NCBI GenBank assembly: GCA_021808205.1
Contig: JAKBCD010000078.1
Location: forward strand, 1-7,306
Length of the DNA stretch: 7,306 bases
From: Pseudomonadota bacterium
GTDB taxonomy: Bacteria; Pseudomonadota; Alphaproteobacteria; Acetobacterales; Acetobacteraceae
Reading direction: 5' to 3'
The notes beneath the pieces were generated by a model, which worked only from the letters and a program-made list of their open reading frames with translations, had not been told where the DNA came from and made no database searches. Below are positions 1 to 7,123 of the stretch, in pieces. Made by a program: the position numbers and the translations under genes. How positions within the stretch are numbered: position 1 is the first letter of the stretch; each line of letters starts with the position of its first letter.

Positions 1-855
1 GAGGAAGTGGCAAAGCTCTCTGCGAAGGCGGAAGCGCAGCTGAAAGCCATCTATGCCAGGCTGAGCCCCTGGCAGAAAACGCAAGTTGCCCGGCATGCGG
101 AACGGCCGAAGGCGCTGGCGGTTATCGCCGCGCTGATCGAGGATTTTACCCCGCTGGCGGGGGACCGCGCCTTTGCCGATGATGCCGCGATTATTGGCGG
201 CATGGGGCGCTTTCGGGGGCAGGCGGTGATGGTGATCGGCACCGAAAAGGGCACCGACACGGAATCGCGCCTGAAGCATAATTTTGGCATGGCCAAGCCC
301 GAGGGCTACCGCAAGGCGCGGCGGTTGATGGAGCTGGCGGGAAAGTTCAATCTGCCGGTTCTCACCTTCGTGGACACCTCCGGGGCCTTCCCCGGCATCG
401 AGGCTGAGGCGCGCGGCCAGGCGGAAGCCATCGCGCGGGGGATCGAGGCGTGCCTGGACGCGCCGGTGCCGCTGGTGGCCACCATTATCGGTGAAGGCGG
501 CTCTGGCGGCGCCATCGCGCTCGCGGCAGGTAATGCGGTGCTGATGTATGAGCACGCGATCTATTCGGTGATCTCGCCGGAGGGCTGCGCCTCTATCTTG
601 TGGCGGGATTCCGCCCAGGCCGCCACAGCGGCCGAGGCGATGCGCATCACCGCGCAGGATTTGAAGAAGCTGGGGCTGATTGACGAGATTGTGCCCGAGC
701 CGATGGGTGGTGCCCACCGCGACCCGGAAGCGGCCCTGGCCGCATTGGGCTATGCGGTGGAAAGGGCGCTTGCACCACTATGCGGACAGACGCCTGAAGC
801 ACTGAAAATGAAGCGCCGGGAGAAGTTTTTGGCGATGGGCAAGCTGGGGCTATAG
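1..855 (+). CDS. accA: Acetyl-CoA carboxylase carboxyltransferase subunit alpha, 5'-truncated by the window edge
   Basis: AccA pairs with AccD to form the carboxyltransferase of acetyl-CoA carboxylase, which moves the carboxyl group from carboxybiotin on AccB to acetyl-CoA, giving malonyl-CoA for fatty acid synthesis in the cytoplasm. Family signatures are clear: HNFGMAKPEGYRKA (about 271-312), the glycine-rich GEGGSGGAIALA (about 490-525) and YSVISPEGCASILW (about 562-603), which together form the crotonase-fold active site. A GTG at 7 would give 282 residues, but the frame is open to base 1 (Glu-Glu-Val) and the family is normally about 315 residues with a helical N-terminus, so roughly 30-35 residues, including the real start, lie upstream. 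The usual DTPGAYPG motif reads DTSGAFPG here (373-396). The stop is TAG at 853-855; no intrinsic terminator is evident after it, and the next gene converges on it. Confidence 0.97.
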   Translation, partial: EEVAKLSAKAEAQLKAIYARLSPWQKTQVARHAERPKALAVIAALIEDFTPLAGDRAFADDAAIIGGMGRFRGQAVMVIGTEKGTDTESRLKHNFGMAKPEGYRKARRLMELAGKFNLPVLTFVDTSGAFPGIEAEARGQAEAIARGIEACLDAPVPLVATIIGEGGSGGAIALAAGNAVLMYEHAIYSVISPEGCASILWRDSAQAATAAEAMRITAQDLKKLGLIDEIVPEPMGGAHRDPEAALAALGYAVERALAPLCGQTPEALKMKRREKFLAMGKLGL

Positions 856-1239
856 GCGCCCCCATCCCGGCCGGTTGGTGAGCAGGCTGGCCCACGCGGC
901 GAGGCCAAGCGCCGCGCCGATGACACCCTGCGTGCCGTTATAATTCACCACCGCGGCGATGCCGAGGCCGATGGCCAGCCCTGCCACCCAGCGTCGGCCC
1001 CAAAAGAATGCCAGCAGCCCAGCCGCCAGCGCCGCCCAGCCGAAAAGCCCCAGATATTGGCCGATCAGATCCCAGCTACGCGGCACGCACCAGCCAGGTG
1101 CAGAGGTTGCGGCGCAGATGCCCACTGTGGCGCGCGGCACGATGGCGAGTTGCCGGAACGCGAACGCCCCGCCCCCCATCAATGCCGCTAGCGCCAGGCC
1201 TGCCCAGTCCTGCGGTTTCCACTGCGCTGTTATGTTCAT
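850..1239 (-). CDS. Small predicted integral membrane protein of unknown function (129 aa)
   Basis: I do not recognise this protein. It is 129 residues with about four hydrophobic segments (roughly residues 12-28, 58-80, 84-99 and 103-120) separated by short Arg/Trp-bearing turns, so it should sit in the inner membrane. The longest loop, residues 29-57, carries two cysteines (C42 and C51) in [14 protein letters not shown], which could form a disulfide if the loop is periplasmic. Support for a real gene: an ATG at 1239 preceded by AAGGA with 6 nt spacing (forward 1246-1250), codons rich in G/C at third positions, and a membrane-protein composition rather than the Arg/His/Gln-rich composition of an antisense artefact. 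Its TAG overlaps the accA stop by 6 nt in convergent orientation, and it is divergent from glyQ. Small alphaproteobacterial membrane proteins with a Cys...PxWC loop seem familiar, but I cannot name a family. Confidence 0.75.
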   Translation of the reverse strand: MNITAQWKPQDWAGLALAALMGGGAFAFRQLAIVPRATVGICAATSAPGWCVPRSWDLIGQYLGLFGWAALAAGLLAFFWGRRWVAGLAIGLGIAAVVNYNGTQGVIGAALGLAAWASLLTNRPGWGRL

Positions 1240-1312
1240 TTGCAGTCCTTCGCGGTTGCTCTTCCTGGTGCGGGGCCGTATTGCTGCGGTGCGTCAGTTT
1301 AACCAAAGGTCC
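1240..1312. promoter_or_regulatory. Divergent intergenic region expected to hold the glyQSppdK promoter and the membrane-protein promoter
   Basis: These 73 bases separate the divergent starts of the small membrane protein (1239) and glyQ (1313), so both promoters should lie here or extend into the opposite gene. A weak plus-strand candidate is TTGCTC (1256-1261), a 17-nt spacer, then TATTGC (1279-1284). It matches the sigma-70 consensus at only about half the positions of each box, so it is a guess. I see no T-box or other recognisable leader structure in front of glyQ. Confidence 0.35.
1246..1250 (-). promoter_or_regulatory. Ribosome binding site of the small membrane protein
   Basis: On the minus strand this reads AAGGA, 6 nt before the ATG at 1239. 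It is the main local evidence that the minus-strand gene is translated and that 1239 is its start. Confidence 0.6.
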
Positions 1313-2185
1313 ATGACAGTCCAAACCACCCAAGGCAAGCCGAAGAGCTTCCAGGACATTATCCTGACACTGCATTCATTCTGGGCCAGGCAGGGCTGTG
1401 TGATTCTCCAACCCTACGACGTGGAAATGGGCGCTGGCACGTTTCACCCCGCCACCACTTTGCGCGCCTTGGGGCCCAAGCCCTGGAAGGCGGCCTATGT
1501 GCAGCCCTCGCGCCGGCCATCGGACGGGCGGTATGGCGAGAACCCGAACCGGTTGCAGCATTACTACCAGTATCAGGCGCTGCTGAAGCCAAGCCCGGAT
1601 AATATCCAGGATTTGCTGCTGGAGAGCTACGACGCCATCGGCATCGACCGCCGCCGCCATGACATACGCTTTGTGGAGGATGACTGGGAAAGCCCGACCT
1701 TGGGCGCCTGGGGGCTGGGCTGGGAGGTGTGGTGCGACGGCATGGAGGTGACGCAGTTCACCTATTTCCAGCAGGTGGGCGGCATTGCCTGCGTCTCGCC
1801 CTCGGCCGAGCTGACCTACGGGCTGGAGCGGCTGGCGATGTATGTGCAGGGCGTTGAGAATGTCTACGAACTCGACTTCAACGGCCAGGGCGTTTCCTAT
1901 GGCGACGTATTTCTGCGCGCCGAGCGGGATTATTCGAAGCATAATTTCGAGCTGGCGAATACCGAAATGCTGGCACGGCATTTTGAGGATGCCGAGGCGG
2001 AATGCCAGGCTTTGGTGGCGGCTGGTGTGGCCCAGCCCGCCTATGACCAATGCATCAAGGCCAGCCATTTGTTCAATTTGCTGGATGCGCGGGGCGTGAT
2101 CTCGGTGGCGGAGCGCGCCGCTTACATCGCCCGGGTGCGTAATCTGGCGAAAGCCTGCGCCGAAGCCTGGATTGCGGGGGAATAA
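1313..2185 (+). CDS. glyQ: Glycyl-tRNA synthetase alpha subunit
   Basis: GlyQ is the catalytic alpha subunit of the bacterial alpha2-beta2 glycyl-tRNA synthetase. It activates glycine with ATP, and with GlyS transfers it to tRNA-Gly, releasing AMP and PPi. The class II features are plain: [17 protein letters not shown] near the N-terminus, [20 protein letters not shown] (Q64 to P69 at its core), then [21 protein letters not shown] and [14 protein letters not shown], and the motif 3 arginine in GLERLAM (residues 170-176). It is 290 residues, against 303 in E. coli. The start is ATG 1313, just before the conserved N-terminus; AAAGG at 1305-1309 is only 3 nt upstream, an unusually short spacing. 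The frame stays open back to 959, but that stretch is antisense to the membrane protein and resembles no GlyQ. The stop TAA at 2183-2185 shares its last A with the glyS ATG. Confidence 0.98.
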   Translation: MTVQTTQGKPKSFQDIILTLHSFWARQGCVILQPYDVEMGAGTFHPATTLRALGPKPWKAAYVQPSRRPSDGRYGENPNRLQHYYQYQALLKPSPDNIQDLLLESYDAIGIDRRRHDIRFVEDDWESPTLGAWGLGWEVWCDGMEVTQFTYFQQVGGIACVSPSAELTYGLERLAMYVQGVENVYELDFNGQGVSYGDVFLRAERDYSKHNFELANTEMLARHFEDAEAECQALVAAGVAQPAYDQCIKASHLFNLLDARGVISVAERAAYIARVRNLAKACAEAWIAGE

Positions 2186-4203
2186 TGCCTGAGTTTTTCC
2201 TGGAGCTGTTCTCCGAAGAAATTCCGGCGCGGATGCAGGCGGGTGCGGCAGCCCAGCTTGAGGGCATTTGCGCCGCGGCGCTGAAGCCGCTGAGCATTGC
2301 CGTGCAGCAGGTGTTTTATGGCCCGCGCCGGATTGCGCTGCGTGCAGATGTGGCGGCGGAAGTGGCGGCGAGTGTGGTGGCTGAACGCGGCCCGCGCACC
2401 AGCGCGCCGGAGCAGGCTTTGGCGGGGTTTTTGCGCAAGCATGGCGCCGCGAAAGAGGATTTGGTCCAGGAAGGCGATTTCTGGGTGCTGAACAAGCAAA
2501 CGCCCGCGCAATCGGCGGGCGCCTTTATTGCGGCGGCGTTGCCGGAGCTGCTGGCGAAACTCCCCTGGCCGAAATCCATGCGTTGGGGTTCGGGTGGGGA
2601 GTTCACCTGGGTGCGTCCGTTGCGCCGGATTGTGTGCTTGCTGGATGGCGAGGTGGTGCCGTTCACGCTTGGCCCGGTGATGGCGAGCAACATCACCGAA
2701 GGCCACCGTGTGCATGGGAAGGGGCCGTTTGAGGTGTCCTCCGCTGCCGTGTGGGAAGAAAAATTGCGCGAGCATTGCGTGATCGCGGACCAGGGCGAGC
2801 GACGCGCCAAAATCGCCGAGGGTATTGCGGGCGCGGCGGCGAGGCTTGGCCTTACCGTGGCACCGGATGAGGCGTTGCTGGACGAGGTGACCGGGCTGGT
2901 GGAATATCCGGTGCCGTTGATCGGGCGGATTGACCCGGAATTCATGGAGCTGCCGCCGGAGGTGCGCGAGCTTTCCATGAAGATCAATCAGAAATATTTC
3001 GCCCTGCGCGATGCAGCGGGCAAGCCAGCCCCGTATTTCGCTTTCGTGGCGAATCTGGCGGCGGATGATGAGGGCAAGGCGATTATCGCGGGCAATGAGC
3101 GTGTGCTGCGCGCCCGGCTTTCCGATGCACGGCATTTCTGGGCGCTGGATTTGAAGACGCCTTTGGATGCGCTGCTGCCGAAGCTGGAGAAAATTACCTT
3201 CCACGCGAAGCTCGGCACGCAGCGCCAGCGGGCAGACCGGATCGCGGATTTGGCGGAGGAGATTGCCTCCGCTTTGGGAGGCACGGCTGAGCAGGCCGGG
3301 CAGGCGGCGACAGCGGGTTTGCTGTGCAAGGCTGATCTTGTCACCGGCATGGTGGGCGAGTTTCCTGAACTGCAAGGTATAATGGGCGGTTATTACGCCA
3401 CGCGCGGGCGCGGCGAGGTGATCGGCGGGGCGATTTCCAGCCATTACCAGCCGAAAGGCCCCTCGGATGATGTGCCGGTTGGCGTTGTGCCGGTTGCGGT
3501 GGCGCTGGCGGATAAGCTGGACACGCTGCGGGAGTTTTTCGCGGTTGGTGAGAAACCGACAGGCTCGGGCGACCCGTTCGCGTTGCGCCGCGCGGCGCTC
3601 GGCGTCATTCGCATCGTGCTGGAGAATCAGTTGCGGCTGAAGCTCAAGCCGTTGCTGGGCAGCGCGGCGGGCGAGCTGTTTGGCTTCATCATCGAGCGGC
3701 TGCGGGTGAAACTGCGCGGCGAGGGCAAGCGGTTCGACGTGCTGGATGCCGTGCTCGCCGCCGGTGAGGATGATGATCTGGTGCGGCTGATGAAGCGCGT
3801 CGAGGCGCTCTCCGCGATGCTTGGTCGCGCTGATGGCCAAGATTTGCTCGCTGCATACAAGCGTGCAGCAAACATTCTGCGTATCGAGAGCGCGCGCGAT
3901 GGCATGGAATACAGTGGGGAAGTCGACGCCGCTTTGCTTCAAGAAACGGCAGAGAAAAACCTCCACAATGATTGTGGAGGCGTCATGAAGCTCGTCCAGG
4001 CCGAGTCTGGGGCAATTGCCGAAGAGCGATTTGAAGACGCAATGAAAATCTTGGGGGCATTGCGCATGCCCATCGACGCTTTTTTTGAAAACGTTACTGT
4101 CAACGCGGAATCGCCTGATTTGCGCCGCAATCGTTTGCGATTGCTCGCGCGCTTCACGGGTGCGGTAGACCAGGTGGCTGATTTTTCCCGGATTGAAGGT
4201 TGA
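2185..4203 (+). CDS. glyS: Glycyl-tRNA synthetase beta subunit
   Basis: GlyS is the tRNA-binding beta subunit that completes the glycyl-tRNA synthetase with GlyQ. It is 672 residues (689 in E. coli). Visible family blocks: the N-terminal FLELFSEEIPARM; TGLVEYPVPLIG; INQKYFAL (around N268); NERVLRARLSDARHFW (from N304); the HD-like block KADLVTGMVGEFPELQG (from K382); DKLDTLREFFAVGEKPTGS and DPFALRRAALGVIRI (from D443); and a C-terminal DALR-type anticodon-binding domain from about residue 550, including YKRAANIL (558-565) and NRLRLLARF. The ATG at 2185 overlaps the glyQ stop as TAATG, with a G-rich ribosome site at 2176-2181, which suggests translational coupling and matched subunit amounts. 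The last 350 or so bases are clearly poorer in G+C than the rest and contain a perfect inverted repeat (3960-3980); residues 592-601 look atypical for the family. The frame is nonetheless intact and ends normally in VADFSRIEG. Confidence 0.98.
   Translation: MPEFFLELFSEEIPARMQAGAAAQLEGICAAALKPLSIAVQQVFYGPRRIALRADVAAEVAASVVAERGPRTSAPEQALAGFLRKHGAAKEDLVQEGDFWVLNKQTPAQSAGAFIAAALPELLAKLPWPKSMRWGSGGEFTWVRPLRRIVCLLDGEVVPFTLGPVMASNITEGHRVHGKGPFEVSSAAVWEEKLREHCVIADQGERRAKIAEGIAGAAARLGLTVAPDEALLDEVTGLVEYPVPLIGRIDPEFMELPPEVRELSMKINQKYFALRDAAGKPAPYFAFVANLAADDEGKAIIAGNERVLRARLSDARHFWALDLKTPLDALLPKLEKITFHAKLGTQRQRADRIADLAEEIASALGGTAEQAGQAATAGLLCKADLVTGMVGEFPELQGIMGGYYATRGRGEVIGGAISSHYQPKGPSDDVPVGVVPVAVALADKLDTLREFFAVGEKPTGSGDPFALRRAALGVIRIVLENQLRLKLKPLLGSAAGELFGFIIERLRVKLRGEGKRFDVLDAVLAAGEDDDLVRLMKRVEALSAMLGRADGQDLLAAYKRAANILRIESARDGMEYSGEVDAALLQETAEKNLHNDCGGVMKLVQAESGAIAEERFEDAMKILGALRMPIDAFFENVTVNAESPDLRRNRLRLLARFTGAVDQVADFSRIEG
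3960..3980. repeat. Perfect inverted repeat (10 bp arms, 1 nt centre) inside glyS, overlapping an internal SD-like sequence
   Basis: The left arm CCTCCACAAT (3960-3969) and right arm ATTGTGGAGG (3971-3980) are exact reverse complements around a single G at 3970. In RNA this would fold as a hairpin of about 8 bp closed by the central bases. No T-tract follows, so it is not an intrinsic terminator. The right arm ends in GGAGG (3976-3980), followed 4 nt later by ATG at 3985 in the glyS frame (M601). The left arm carries CCTCC, which matches the anti-Shine-Dalgarno core of 16S rRNA. The repeat spans glyS codons 592-599. Confidence 0.85.
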
Positions 4204-4209
4204 GGAGAG
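4203..4209 (+). promoter_or_regulatory. Ribosome binding site of ppdK, supporting the ATG start at 4218
   Basis: AGGAGAG begins at the last base of the glyS stop codon. Its GGAG core (4204-4207) lies 10 nt before ATG 4218, slightly long but acceptable. A TTG at 4200 in the same frame would lie in front of this site and overlap the glyS stop, so the ATG is preferred. Confidence 0.7.
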
Positions 4210-4217
4210 CAGAGATT

Positions 4218-6890
4218 ATGACGAAATGGGTGTATAATTTCGGCGCTGGCGTAAACGACGGCAATGCCTCACTCCGCAATTTGCTGGGTGGCAAGGGTGC
4301 CAACTTGGCCGAAATGGCGAGCATCAATCTGCCCGTTCCGCCAGGCTTCACCATCACGACCGAAGTCTGCACTGCCTATTACGAAAATGACCGCAACTAC
4401 CCGGCTGAGCTGAAGGTGCAGGTGGATGCCGCTCTCGCCCGCATCGAGCAGGCGGTGGAGCGCAAATTCGGCGATAAGGACAAGCCGCTGCTGGTCTCCG
4501 TGCGTTCGGGTGCGCGGGTTTCCATGCCGGGCATGATGGACACGGTGCTGAATCTTGGCTTGAACGATGAAACCGTGGTGGGGCTGGCCGCGGCCTCCGG
4601 TGATGCGCGCTTCGCCTGGGACAGCTATCGCCGTTTCATCCAGATGTATGGCTCGGTGGTGCTGGGTGTGGACCATCACCGCTTCGAGGAAATCATCGAG
4701 CAGGTGAAGCTCGAGGCCGATGTGACCGAGGATACCGCCCTCTCCCCCGCGCATTGGCAGGAGGTAGTTGAAGGTTACAAGAAGATGGTGAAGGAGGACC
4801 TGGGCGCGCCCTTCCCGCAGAACCCGCAAGACCAGCTTTGGGGTGCCATCGGCGCCGTGTTCGGCAGCTGGATGAATCCGCGCGCCAATGTTTATCGCCG
4901 CCTGCACGACATTCCGGCCGATTGGGGCACGGCGGTGAATGTGCAGGCCATGGTGTTTGGCAATATGGGCGATGACTGCGCCACCGGCGTGTGCTTCACC
5001 CGCGACCCCTCCACCGGCCTCAATGAGTTCTATGGCGAGTATCTGGTGAACGCGCAGGGCGAGGACGTGGTGGCGGGCATCCGCACCCCGCGCCCGCTGT
5101 CCGAGGCTTATGCCAAGCCTGGCGAGATCTCCATGGAGGAGGCGCTGCCGGAGGCTTACAAGGAACTGCATAAGGTCCGAGAAATCCTTGAGAAACACTA
5201 CAAGGATATGCAGGACATTGAGTTCACCGTGCAGCAAAACAAGCTTTATATGCTGCAGACCCGCTCGGGTAAGCGGTCCGCCGCGGCCTCTCTAACCATT
5301 GCGGTGGAGATGGCCAATGAAGGGCTGATCGACAAGAACACTGCCGTGATGAGGGTGAACCCTGCGGCTTTGGACCAATTGCTGCACCCGACGCTCGACC
5401 CGAAGGCGCCAAAGAAGCTTTTCTCCAGGGGCTTGCCGGCATCGCCGGGTGCGGCCTCCGGCATGGTCGTGTTTTCGGCTGATGAAGCAGAGTTTCGCGC
5501 CCAGAAGGGCGAGGCCGTGGTGCTGGTGCGTATTGAGACCAGCCCTGAGGATATTCACGGCATGCACGCCGCGAAAGGCATTCTCACCACGCGCGGCGGT
5601 ATGACCAGCCATGCCGCCGTGGTGGCGCGCGGCATGGGCCGGCCCTGTGTGGCGGGCGCCGGCGGCATCTCGGTCGATTACGGCGCGCAGACGCTTTCCG
5701 CCGGCGGCGTGACAATGCGTGCGGGCGATATCGTCACCATTGACGGTTCCACCGGCGAGGTGTTCGCGGGTGCGGTGAAGATGATCGAGCCGCAGCTCTC
5801 CGGCGATTTCGGCACGCTGATGGAATGGGCGGACAAAGCCCGCCGGCTTGGCGTGCGCGCCAATGCGGAAACCCCGTTGGATGCCGAGACGGCACGCAAA
5901 TTCGGCGCCGAAGGCATCGGCCTTAGCCGTACTGAGCATATGTTCTTTGATGCTGAGCGAATCGGCGCGGTACGGCAGATGATCATGTCCCGCGATGAGG
6001 CTGGGCGGCGTGCCGCCGTGGCCAAGCTGCTGCCCTTCCAGCGGGCGGATTTCGTCTCGCTGTTCAAGATCATGGAGGGTCTGCCTGTAACCATCCGTCT
6101 GCTCGACCCGCCGCTGCATGAATTCCTGCCGCATGGCGAGGCGGAGCTGGCGGAAGTGGCGCAGGCTCTGGGCATGGATGCCGCCACCATCAAGGCCCGC
6201 GCGGAAGAGCTCTCGGAGACCAACCCGATGCTTGGCCATCGCGGCTGCCGCCTTGGCATCAGCTTTCCGGAAATTTACGAGATGCAGGCCCGCGCCATTT
6301 TTGAAGCGGCAATTGAAGTTGCAAAATCTGCCAAGGCGCCGGTACCGGAGATCATGATTCCGCTGATCAGCACCAAGACGGAGCTGGATATCACCCGCGC
6401 CCAGGTGGAGGCCACCGCCAGGGCAGTATTCGCCGAAACCGGCGAATCCATCGAATATTCGGTGGGCACGATGATTGAATTGCCGCGTGCGGCGTTGCTG
6501 GCTGACGAGATCGCCGAGGCGGCGGATTTCTTCTCCTTTGGCACTAATGATCTGACGCAGACCGTGTTTGGCCTCTCCCGCGACGATGCTGGAAAGTTCC
6601 TGCCCGCCTATGTCGAGAAGGGTATCCTGACGAAGGATCCGTTCGTTTCCATCGACATTGAGGGTGTGGGCGCGTTGGTGAAGATCGCAACCGAGAAGGG
6701 GCGCAGCCGAAAGCCGAAGCTGAAGCTCGGCATTTGCGGTGAGCATGGCGGTGATCCGGCCTCTGTCGCGTTCTGCGAGGCTGTGGGGCTGGATTATGTC
6801 TCCTGCTCGCCTTACCGCGTGCCGGTGGCGCGCCTGGCGGCGGCACAGGCCGCTATCGAGGCCAAGGAAACTCATTTCCGCGACAAGTAA
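4218..6890 (+). CDS. ppdK: Pyruvate, phosphate dikinase
   Basis: PPDK reversibly converts pyruvate + ATP + Pi to PEP + AMP + PPi through a phosphohistidine carried between two active sites. From ATG 4218 it is 890 residues, against 874 in Clostridium symbiosum, so full length. The N-terminal nucleotide-binding domain holds VSVRSGARVSMPGMMDT (R96) and IEFTVQ...LYMLQTR (E335, Q347, R349). The swivelling domain has TTRGGMTSHAAVVARGMGRP with catalytic H465. The C-terminal PEP/pyruvate barrel has LSRTEHMFF (R571), IRLLDPPLHEFLP (R627), FGTNDLTQ, and GICGEHGGDP with the acid/base cysteine C840. All key residues are present, so it should be active. T463, two residues before H465, matches the threonine phosphorylated by PPDK regulatory protein (DUF299 family) in plants, so such control is possible. 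It starts 14 nt after glyS and is the last gene before a strong terminator, implying cotranscription with glyQS. Likely roles are gluconeogenic PEP formation or PPi-using glycolysis. Confidence 0.98.
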   Translation: MTKWVYNFGAGVNDGNASLRNLLGGKGANLAEMASINLPVPPGFTITTEVCTAYYENDRNYPAELKVQVDAALARIEQAVERKFGDKDKPLLVSVRSGARVSMPGMMDTVLNLGLNDETVVGLAAASGDARFAWDSYRRFIQMYGSVVLGVDHHRFEEIIEQVKLEADVTEDTALSPAHWQEVVEGYKKMVKEDLGAPFPQNPQDQLWGAIGAVFGSWMNPRANVYRRLHDIPADWGTAVNVQAMVFGNMGDDCATGVCFTRDPSTGLNEFYGEYLVNAQGEDVVAGIRTPRPLSEAYAKPGEISMEEALPEAYKELHKVREILEKHYKDMQDIEFTVQQNKLYMLQTRSGKRSAAASLTIAVEMANEGLIDKNTAVMRVNPAALDQLLHPTLDPKAPKKLFSRGLPASPGAASGMVVFSADEAEFRAQKGEAVVLVRIETSPEDIHGMHAAKGILTTRGGMTSHAAVVARGMGRPCVAGAGGISVDYGAQTLSAGGVTMRAGDIVTIDGSTGEVFAGAVKMIEPQLSGDFGTLMEWADKARRLGVRANAETPLDAETARKFGAEGIGLSRTEHMFFDAERIGAVRQMIMSRDEAGRRAAVAKLLPFQRADFVSLFKIMEGLPVTIRLLDPPLHEFLPHGEAELAEVAQALGMDAATIKARAEELSETNPMLGHRGCRLGISFPEIYEMQARAIFEAAIEVAKSAKAPVPEIMIPLISTKTELDITRAQVEATARAVFAETGESIEYSVGTMIELPRAALLADEIAEAADFFSFGTNDLTQTVFGLSRDDAGKFLPAYVEKGILTKDPFVSIDIEGVGALVKIATEKGRSRKPKLKLGICGEHGGDPASVAFCEAVGLDYVSCSPYRVPVARLAAAQAAIEAKETHFRDK

Positions 6891-6911
6891 GCAAGCGGCA
6901 TGACAGACAAG

Positions 6912-6942
6912 AGGCCGGGATTTTATCCCGGCCTTTTTATTT
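6912..6942 (+). terminator. Intrinsic terminator of the glyQ-glyS-ppdK operon
   Basis: AGGCCGGGAT (6912-6921) and ATCCCGGCCT (6925-6934) are perfect 10-bp inverted arms around a TTT loop, followed by a T-rich run (TTTTTATTT, 6934-6942). It begins 21 nt after the ppdK stop. This is a classical GC-rich rho-independent terminator on the plus strand. The reverse direction lacks a T-tract after the stem, so it should work one way only. Confidence 0.93.
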
Positions 6943-7098
6943 GCAAACCCTCAAAGCCAAGATCAGACAGCCAGAGCCCGGATGGCAGTAGATCGAATTG
7001 CGCAGAGATGCGCCCGAATGTCTGAATTGCCATCTAACGCATTGATTAGAGGCTGATTCACGGTTCAAGGTGGACCGCGCCGCGACTCGGTCTGAAAC
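6943..7098. other. Non-coding spacer with no recognised gene
   Basis: I see no convincing coding frame, tRNA or promoter here. There are small imperfect structures only: GATGGCA (6981-6987) and TGCCATC (7028-7034) as inverted arms 40 nt apart, enclosing GCGC-AGAGAT-GCGC (7000-7013); a repeated GAATTGC (6995-7001 and 7024-7030); and TCTAA/TTAGA (7033-7050). Each is short enough to arise by chance. The composition is less GC-rich than the neighbouring genes, as expected of a spacer between convergent transcription units. Confidence 0.5.
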
Positions 7099-7123
7099 GA
7101 TCAGGCTCCAGAGCCGGGTGATC
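7099..7123 (-). terminator. Possible weak terminator for the minus-strand gene ending at 7124
   Basis: Read on the minus strand, GATCA, a 3-nt bulge, GGCT, loop CTGG, AGCC and TGATC form a bulged 9-bp stem directly after the TGA stop of the minus-strand gene. Only a short GTTTC follows, so the T-tract is poor. The position is right for a transcript end, but the structure is weak. Confidence 0.3.

Noticed and set aside
7..9. GTG at 7 as the true accA start
   Set aside because: The frame is open to the window edge with family-like residues (EEVAKL), and the protein would lack the N-terminal helix, so the gene is truncated by the window rather than short.
959..1312. An N-terminal extension of GlyQ from an upstream ATG at 959
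   Set aside because: The extra 118 codons resemble no GlyQ and are antisense to the small membrane protein. ATG 1313 gives the normal family length.
2122..3966. A 614-codon open frame on the minus strand opposite glyS
   Set aside because: It lies wholly antisense to a conserved gene, and its translation is rich in Arg, His and Gln without domain-like pattern, typical of a frame kept open by high G+C.
3949..3995. A small insertion disrupting glyS
   Set aside because: The region looks atypical, but the frame is intact and the conserved C-terminus follows, so there is no evidence of a mobile insert or a pseudogene.
4200..4217. A TTG start for ppdK at 4200
   Set aside because: It precedes the AGGAG ribosome site and overlaps the glyS stop. 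ATG 4218 gives the typical MTKWVYNFG N-terminus.
6428..6461. An 8-bp hairpin (6428-6447) and a neighbouring palindrome CGAATATTCG (6452-6461) inside ppdK
   Set aside because: Arms of this size with a small loop are expected about once by chance in 7 kb, they encode normal PPDK residues, and no T-tract or start signal accompanies them.
5292..6875. A 527-codon open frame on the minus strand opposite ppdK, with a second at 4269-5237
   Set aside because: Both are antisense to fully conserved PPDK sequence and have the Arg/His-rich composition of shadow frames, with no motif of their own.
7031..7098. Possible insertion-sequence end or remnant around GATTCACGGTTCAAGG
   Set aside because: It vaguely recalls transposon ends, but I see no terminal inverted-repeat pair, target duplication or transposase fragment.
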